Shown piece after piece: positions 5,631 to 8,654 of a stretch of DNA of 8,654 nucleotides. Made by a program: the position numbers and the translations under genes. Source of the stretch: a bacterium (lineage in GTDB: Bacteria; Bacillota; Clostridia; Oscillospirales; Acutalibacteraceae); NCBI GenBank assembly GCA_020627425.1, contig JAHKXX010000198.1, positions 1 to 8,654 on the forward strand, read 5' to 3'. The notes under the pieces were generated by a model. The model made no database searches. It worked only from the letters and a program-made list of their open reading frames with translations, and was not told the DNA's origin. Positions within the stretch are counted from its first letter, which is position 1; every line of letters starts with the position of its first letter.

Positions 5631-6380
5631 CTACCCCATTCCCTGCATTTTACGGTAAAAATCAAGTGATTTACAGCTGTGCTCGGTGTGGCGCTGTACA
5701 TAGCTCTCGGCACAGTCTGCAAACTGATGCAGTGCTTCTCCTGTAAGAGAGAAGGAGTATATCCTCTTTGGCTCGGATAATATACAGTATCTTACGGCAC
5801 TGAGTGCAGATCGTGACAGCGGCAGACTGTCATAGCCTCCGTCGTAGCAGTTATCGCACAAAAGCTTTCCCTCTTGCAGCAGAAAATGCATGGTGTCCGA
5901 TTCATAGCACTTACACCTGTCACAGCAGACTATATCGGGCATATATCCCGACAGGGATATAAACCTCATCTCGAACACTGCCTTTACCATTGTCTGTGGT
6001 TTTTTGTCATTTGCCAGAACATACAGTGAATTGAGCAGAAGTGACAGGATATCCTCGGACGGACTGTTTTCCGGCACCGTGTGCATAGACAGCTCGCAAA
6101 AATACTGTGCAAGAGCAAGCCTGCCGAGATCGGAGCGAAGCCCATAAAAAATCTCTATCGGCTCTGCCTCGTCTATTATGTACTTATCCCGTCCCTCATA
6201 AATGGTGAGACGGGAATAGCAAAGCGTTTGCAGTCCGGAGGCATTTTTGTTTTTTACTCTTTTTACGCCCTTAGCAAAGCAGCGTATGATCCCACTTGAG
6301 GCAGTAAACACGGTAAGAAGCTTGTCGTTTTCAAAAATAGTCTGCTCCTTCAGTATCAGCCCGTTCGTGAATATTCTCAT
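5631..6380 (-). CDS. recO: DNA repair protein RecO
   Basis: RecO works with RecR (and RecF) to load RecA on SSB-coated single-stranded DNA during gap repair. The 249-aa product has the family length and layout. An N-terminal OB fold (about residues 1-80) includes TNGLILKEQTIFENDKL and the FAKGVKR segment, followed by a helical domain. A four-cysteine zinc site is visible as CDRC (153-156) and CDNC (175-178). The ATG at 6380 has GGAGG at 6387-6391, 6 bases away, lying inside the upstream yqzL-like gene. The 50-base overlap suggests translational coupling. The stop (TAG) lies next to the hairpin cluster that separates it from the convergent EAL gene. The order era-yqzL-recO is the standard Bacillus order. 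Confidence 0.93.
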   Translation of the reverse strand: MRIFTNGLILKEQTIFENDKLLTVFTASSGIIRCFAKGVKRVKNKNASGLQTLCYSRLTIYEGRDKYIIDEAEPIEIFYGLRSDLGRLALAQYFCELSMHTVPENSPSEDILSLLLNSLYVLANDKKPQTMVKAVFEMRFISLSGYMPDIVCCDRCKCYESDTMHFLLQEGKLLCDNCYDGGYDSLPLSRSALSAVRYCILSEPKRIYSFSLTGEALHQFADCAESYVQRHTEHSCKSLDFYRKMQGMG

Positions 6381-6498
6381 GCTTTTCCTCCGTTTTGCAA
6401 CCCTGTGCGCCTGCCTTCAGCTTTATCTCACAGTATCTGAGATAATCCTCGACCCTGCCTGTTTCCGTAAAATTTTTCCACGCGCTAAGCTCGTCCAT
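6331..6498 (-). CDS. yqzL: YqzL-like small protein (55 aa)
   Basis: A short gene is readable between era and recO. It starts at ATG 6498 with GGAGG at 6507-6511 (8-base spacing) and ends at TGA 6331-6333. The product begins MDELSAWKNFTETGRVEDYL. The spacing W..F..TG....YL and the tiny size match what I remember of the YqzL family, which sits between era and recO in Bacillus subtilis. Position, ribosome site and pattern together support it. The C-terminal half (after about residue 28) is hydrophilic and is partly the out-of-frame start of recO. Function of the family is unknown. The last 50 bases overlap recO. Confidence 0.75.
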   Translation of the reverse strand: MDELSAWKNFTETGRVEDYLRYCEIKLKAGAQGCKTEEKHENIHERADTEGADYF

Positions 6499-6506
6499 CG
6501 CTCTGA

Positions 6507-6511
6507 CCTCC
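6507..6511 (-). promoter_or_regulatory. Ribosome binding site of the yqzL-like gene
   Basis: GGAGG on the minus strand, 8 bases before ATG 6498. It has no other gene to serve and is the main sequence evidence that this 55-codon reading frame is translated. Confidence 0.75.
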
Positions 6512-6530
6512 GTATAAATATCTTTTTACT

Positions 6531-6536
6531 ATTATA
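6531..6536 (-). promoter_or_regulatory. Candidate -10 box for yqzL-recO
   Basis: A perfect TATAAT on the minus strand lies 32 bases before the yqzL-like ATG, in the 100-base gap after era. No convincing -35 hexamer is visible 16-18 bases upstream, so the promoter is weak, activator-dependent, or chance. If real, it lets yqzL-recO be transcribed separately from era. Confidence 0.45.
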
Positions 6537-6598
6537 CTCAGTCTGCGCCGAATTATTAGCGGTTTTTTGCGGCGGAAAAATAATCATTTTTTGTAGTT

Positions 6599-7510
6599 TT
6601 ATTCGTCAAAATCTCTTTGATCATAGCCAAGGCTCCGAAGCAGAGTCTCGCGGTTTCTCCAGTCCTCACTGACCTTTACCCACAGCTGCAGGTTTACCTT
6701 GCAATCAAAGAATTTTTCCATATCCTGACGGGCATAGGTACCTATCTTTTTCAGCATAGCGCCTTGTTTTCCGATTATTATACCCTTGTGGCTCTGCCGC
6801 TCGCAGTATATTACGGCGTCGATGTCTATTATGCCGCCCTCCCCGCGCTCGCGCATTTTTTCAACAAAAACAGCCGTACCATGGGGCACCTCGCGGCTTA
6901 ACAGCCGCAGCAGCTTTTCTCTGATCATCTCGCCCGCAAGCACTCTCTCGGGCTGATCGGTAAGGGTGTCGTCATCAAACATATGCTCTCCCTCGGGAGC
7001 GACAGCCTTCAGTTCTTTTTTCAGTATGTCGATACCGCTGCCTGTCTGTGCAGAGCAGGGAACCACGGAGTCAAATTCATACAGCCCACTATAGTCCGCT
7101 ATCTGGGAGGCAAGCCTTGTCTTGTCGGCAACGGTATCTATCTTGTTTATGGCAAGGATCGCCGGAAGTCCCATAGCCCTGAATTTTTCTGAGAACCTTT
7201 TCTCCTCTTCGCTTATACTGCCCCCTGCCTCTACCACAAGCAGGCACGCGTCTACTCCGGCTACAGACTCGTTTATTGAGCGCAGCATAAACTTATCAAG
7301 GTTATTTCTCGGCTCGTGAAGTCCGGGGGTATCTATAAATATAAGCTGAGTTTCACTTTCAGTCAGAACACCCATTATTCTTGTTCTGGTGGTCTGGGGC
7401 TTTGAGGATACTATGGCTATTTTCTGTCCTATAAGCCTGTTCAGTATTGACGACTTACCTACGTTCGGCTTGCCGACTATAGCGATAAAGCCGGCTTTAC
7501 TTTTTGTCAT
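6599..7510 (-). CDS. era: GTPase Era (30S assembly factor)
   Basis: Era is an essential GTPase that binds the 3' end of 16S rRNA and links ribosome assembly to growth. The 303-aa product has normal family length. The GTPase half shows G1 GKPNVGKS (13-20), the switch I segment PQTTRTR (38-44), G3 DTPG (60-63), G4 NKID (122-125) and G5 SAQ (153-155). The C-terminal KH RNA-binding domain shows ERQSHKGIIIGKQG with the GKQG loop at 247-250 and ends with the typical LWVKV strand and LRSLGY. ATG 7510 has GGAGG at 7519-7523 (8-base spacing). The gene begins 14 bases inside the end of dgkA, which implies co-transcription and probably coupled translation. Confidence 0.96.
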   Translation of the reverse strand: MTKSKAGFIAIVGKPNVGKSSILNRLIGQKIAIVSSKPQTTRTRIMGVLTESETQLIFIDTPGLHEPRNNLDKFMLRSINESVAGVDACLLVVEAGGSISEEEKRFSEKFRAMGLPAILAINKIDTVADKTRLASQIADYSGLYEFDSVVPCSAQTGSGIDILKKELKAVAPEGEHMFDDDTLTDQPERVLAGEMIREKLLRLLSREVPHGTAVFVEKMRERGEGGIIDIDAVIYCERQSHKGIIIGKQGAMLKKIGTYARQDMEKFFDCKVNLQLWVKVSEDWRNRETLLRSLGYDQRDFDE

Positions 7511-8009
7511 TTCGCTTTCCTCCGTTGTTTCTTCCCTTATTTCTTGTTATTATATATTTTATCCGCCCGGGTCCGAGCGCTACATAAAAGCCGGCACCGA
7601 CTCCCGACAGCACCAGCACCGAGAGATTTATCGGATGAGATACATAGAAATTATACATTGTCAGCAGCCCGTCAATATTCCCAAACAGAATTATTCCTAC
7701 GACAGTCGCAAATATTGCGGCAATAAGCACGGCTCCGGCGGCTGCGTCCTTACAGTGCTTTATAAATTCATTTTTTTCGGGGCTTACTTTGTCGCACAGC
7801 TCCTCTATTGCCGTGTTGACTCCCTCAAGTGCCATCACAATGCCTATAGTCAGCATTATGACTGCCAGAGACTCTCGTGTAAAATTAAAAAAACGTGCAA
7901 AAATGAGAACATACAGTGCTGCCACTGTATGAAACCTCATATTCCGCTCGTTCTTTATACAAAATATTATTCCGCGCCACGCGTATTTAAATCCTCTGAA
8001 GAAGGACAT
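7497..8009 (-). CDS. dgkA: Undecaprenol kinase / diacylglycerol kinase family protein
   Basis: This small integral membrane kinase is related to DgkA. In Gram-positive bacteria the family usually phosphorylates undecaprenol, feeding the lipid carrier of cell-wall synthesis. Family signatures are FKYAWRG (7-13), KNERNMRFH (19-27), ALEGVNTAIEELCD (60-73) and HCKDAAAGAVL (85-95); the Glu and Asp residues there belong to the active site. Hydrophobic helices lie at about 28-44, 47-64 and 90-110. A fourth hydrophobic stretch (about 128-146) and a basic tail make it 170 aa, longer than the roughly 120-130 aa typical of the family. The start is 2 bases after the ybeY stop, with GAGGAG at 8015-8020 inside ybeY. 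The end overlaps era by 14 bases. Confidence 0.92.
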   Translation of the reverse strand: MSFFRGFKYAWRGIIFCIKNERNMRFHTVAALYVLIFARFFNFTRESLAVIMLTIGIVMALEGVNTAIEELCDKVSPEKNEFIKHCKDAAAGAVLIAAIFATVVGIILFGNIDGLLTMYNFYVSHPINLSVLVLSGVGAGFYVALGPGRIKYIITRNKGRNNGGKRNDKK

Positions 8010-8011
8010 AT

Positions 8012-8518
8012 TTACTCCTCATCCCTCATAACGTAGCTCGAGGAGCTTGGAAGTCCAAGCATTGTCATTACCTTTTCTTCCTTTTCACGCATACGAAGCC
8101 TCTGCAGCCCGTTATCCTCGTGATCATAGCCAAGCAGATGAAGCATAGAATGTGCCGTAAGATAGCCCACCTCGCGCTGGAGTGAATGACCAAAGCGATC
8201 AGCCTGTTCTATCGCGGTTTCCATAGATATTACGATGTCTCCGAGTATCTTTGCTCCGTTTGTGGGGTCTACGTCGTACTTTCCGTTTTCACCCATCGGG
8301 AAGGAAAGCACATCCGTTACCCTGTCCTTATTACGGTAAATAGAGTTAAGTTCCTTTATCTGAGCATTATTTACAAGTGTAACGCTGACCTCTACCGAGC
8401 CCTGAAATTCCTCCATCTTCAGCACTGCGTTGCAGCACCGCCTGATGAGCATCCTGAGTCCCGTCGGTATTTTTACATCCTTCTGCTTATTTGTTATTAT
8501 TACCTTTATCTTGTCCAT
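8012..8518 (-). CDS. ybeY: Endoribonuclease YbeY (rRNA maturation factor)
   Basis: YbeY is a zinc-dependent single-strand endoribonuclease needed for 16S rRNA 3' maturation and ribosome quality control. The zinc site H-x3-H-x5-H is complete in AHSMLHLLGYDHE, with His123, His127 and His133. The conserved TDVLSFP (68-74) precedes LGDIVIS (92-98). I chose ATG 8518 (168 aa) because GGGAAGG at 8527-8533 is spaced 8 bases from it and MDKIKV is a typical beginning. A TTG at 8539 in the same frame would add 7 residues but lacks a well-placed ribosome site. It lies 49 bases downstream of phoH and directly before dgkA, the usual Firmicute order. Confidence 0.95.
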   Translation of the reverse strand: MDKIKVIITNKQKDVKIPTGLRMLIRRCCNAVLKMEEFQGSVEVSVTLVNNAQIKELNSIYRNKDRVTDVLSFPMGENGKYDVDPTNGAKILGDIVISMETAIEQADRFGHSLQREVGYLTAHSMLHLLGYDHEDNGLQRLRMREKEEKVMTMLGLPSSSSYVMRDEE

Positions 8519-8567
8519 GATACTAACCTTCCCTTTCAACAGAATTTAAACATCCTTTTCGGCTGTA

Positions 8568-8654
8568 TTACTTTTTCTCGCCATAACTGTCATAGGCTTT
8601 TATGATATCCATTACCAGCTTGTTTCTTACCACATCGCGTGAAGAAAACCAGAC
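8568..8654 (-). CDS. phoH: PhoH-family ATPase, C-terminal 28 residues (partial)
   Basis: Reading leftward from the window edge, the frame stays open for 28 codons, from VWFSSRDVVRNKLV to AYDSYGEKK, and stops with TAA at 8568-8570. The phrase FSSRDVVR.KLV..II.AY is the characteristic end of PhoH/PhoL-like P-loop ATPases, and phoH directly precedes ybeY in most Firmicutes. The ATPase core is outside the window. Family members are proposed RNA helicase or ribosome-associated proteins. Confidence 0.87.
   Translation of the reverse strand, partial: VWFSSRDVVRNKLVMDIIKAYDSYGEKK

Noticed and set aside
5403..5722. Two 74-75 codon minus-strand open frames across the hairpin region
   Set aside because: They translate inverted repeats and the end of recO in the wrong frame. 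They lack ribosome sites and look like the spurious proteins often called in intergenic repeats.
6546..6574. Terminator after era
   Set aside because: CGCCG/CGGCG can pair, but the stem is only 5 bp with a 19-base loop and no U run follows.
7389..8036. 215-codon plus-strand open frame opposite dgkA and era
   Set aside because: Antisense to two well-supported genes; cysteine and tyrosine-rich shadow composition.

Overview
The window looks like a chromosomal segment of a low-to-mid GC Firmicute, most likely a Ruminococcus-like member of the Oscillospiraceae. I infer this from the gene orders prkC-rsgA-thiN and phoH-ybeY-dgkA-era-yqzL-recO, both recognisable from Bacillus/Clostridia, from strong GGAGG-type ribosome binding sites, and from heavy use of ATA (Ile) codons. 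No species can be fixed from the sequence alone.

Layout: two blocks point towards each other. The left block (+ strand, 1-5356) begins with the 3' part of a PASTA-domain Ser/Thr kinase gene (prkC; kinase domain off the left edge). It is followed tightly by rsgA (ribosome maturation GTPase) and thiN (thiamine pyrophosphokinase), and a strong terminator overlaps the end of thiN. A 211-base AT-rich gap then carries a well-formed promoter for a single large gene (2990-5356). That gene encodes an unusual four-part protein: a peptidase S51/dipeptidase E-like domain, a PAS-like region, a degenerate GGDEF domain and an intact EAL (c-di-GMP phosphodiesterase) domain.

The convergent junction (5357-5630) has no gene but is packed with inverted repeats, including a 14-bp perfect palindrome built like a bidirectional terminator. 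The whole stretch looks like a composite of mobile or dispersed intergenic repeat modules.

The right block (- strand, 8654 down to 5631) is a housekeeping operon read right to left: the end of phoH, ybeY (rRNA maturation endonuclease), dgkA (undecaprenol/diacylglycerol kinase), era (16S rRNA/30S assembly GTPase), a 55-codon yqzL-like gene, and recO (recombinational repair). The yqzL-like gene has its own GGAGG site and a TATAAT box, and it overlaps recO by 50 bases.

Both housekeeping blocks lack a gene usually found in the Bacillus version: rpe between rsgA and thiN, and cdd between dgkA and era. The most novel candidate is the S51-PAS-GGDEF-EAL fusion, which may couple a hydrolase-like or ligand-binding N-terminus to c-di-GMP breakdown. 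Next in interest are the hairpin cluster and the small yqzL-like gene.
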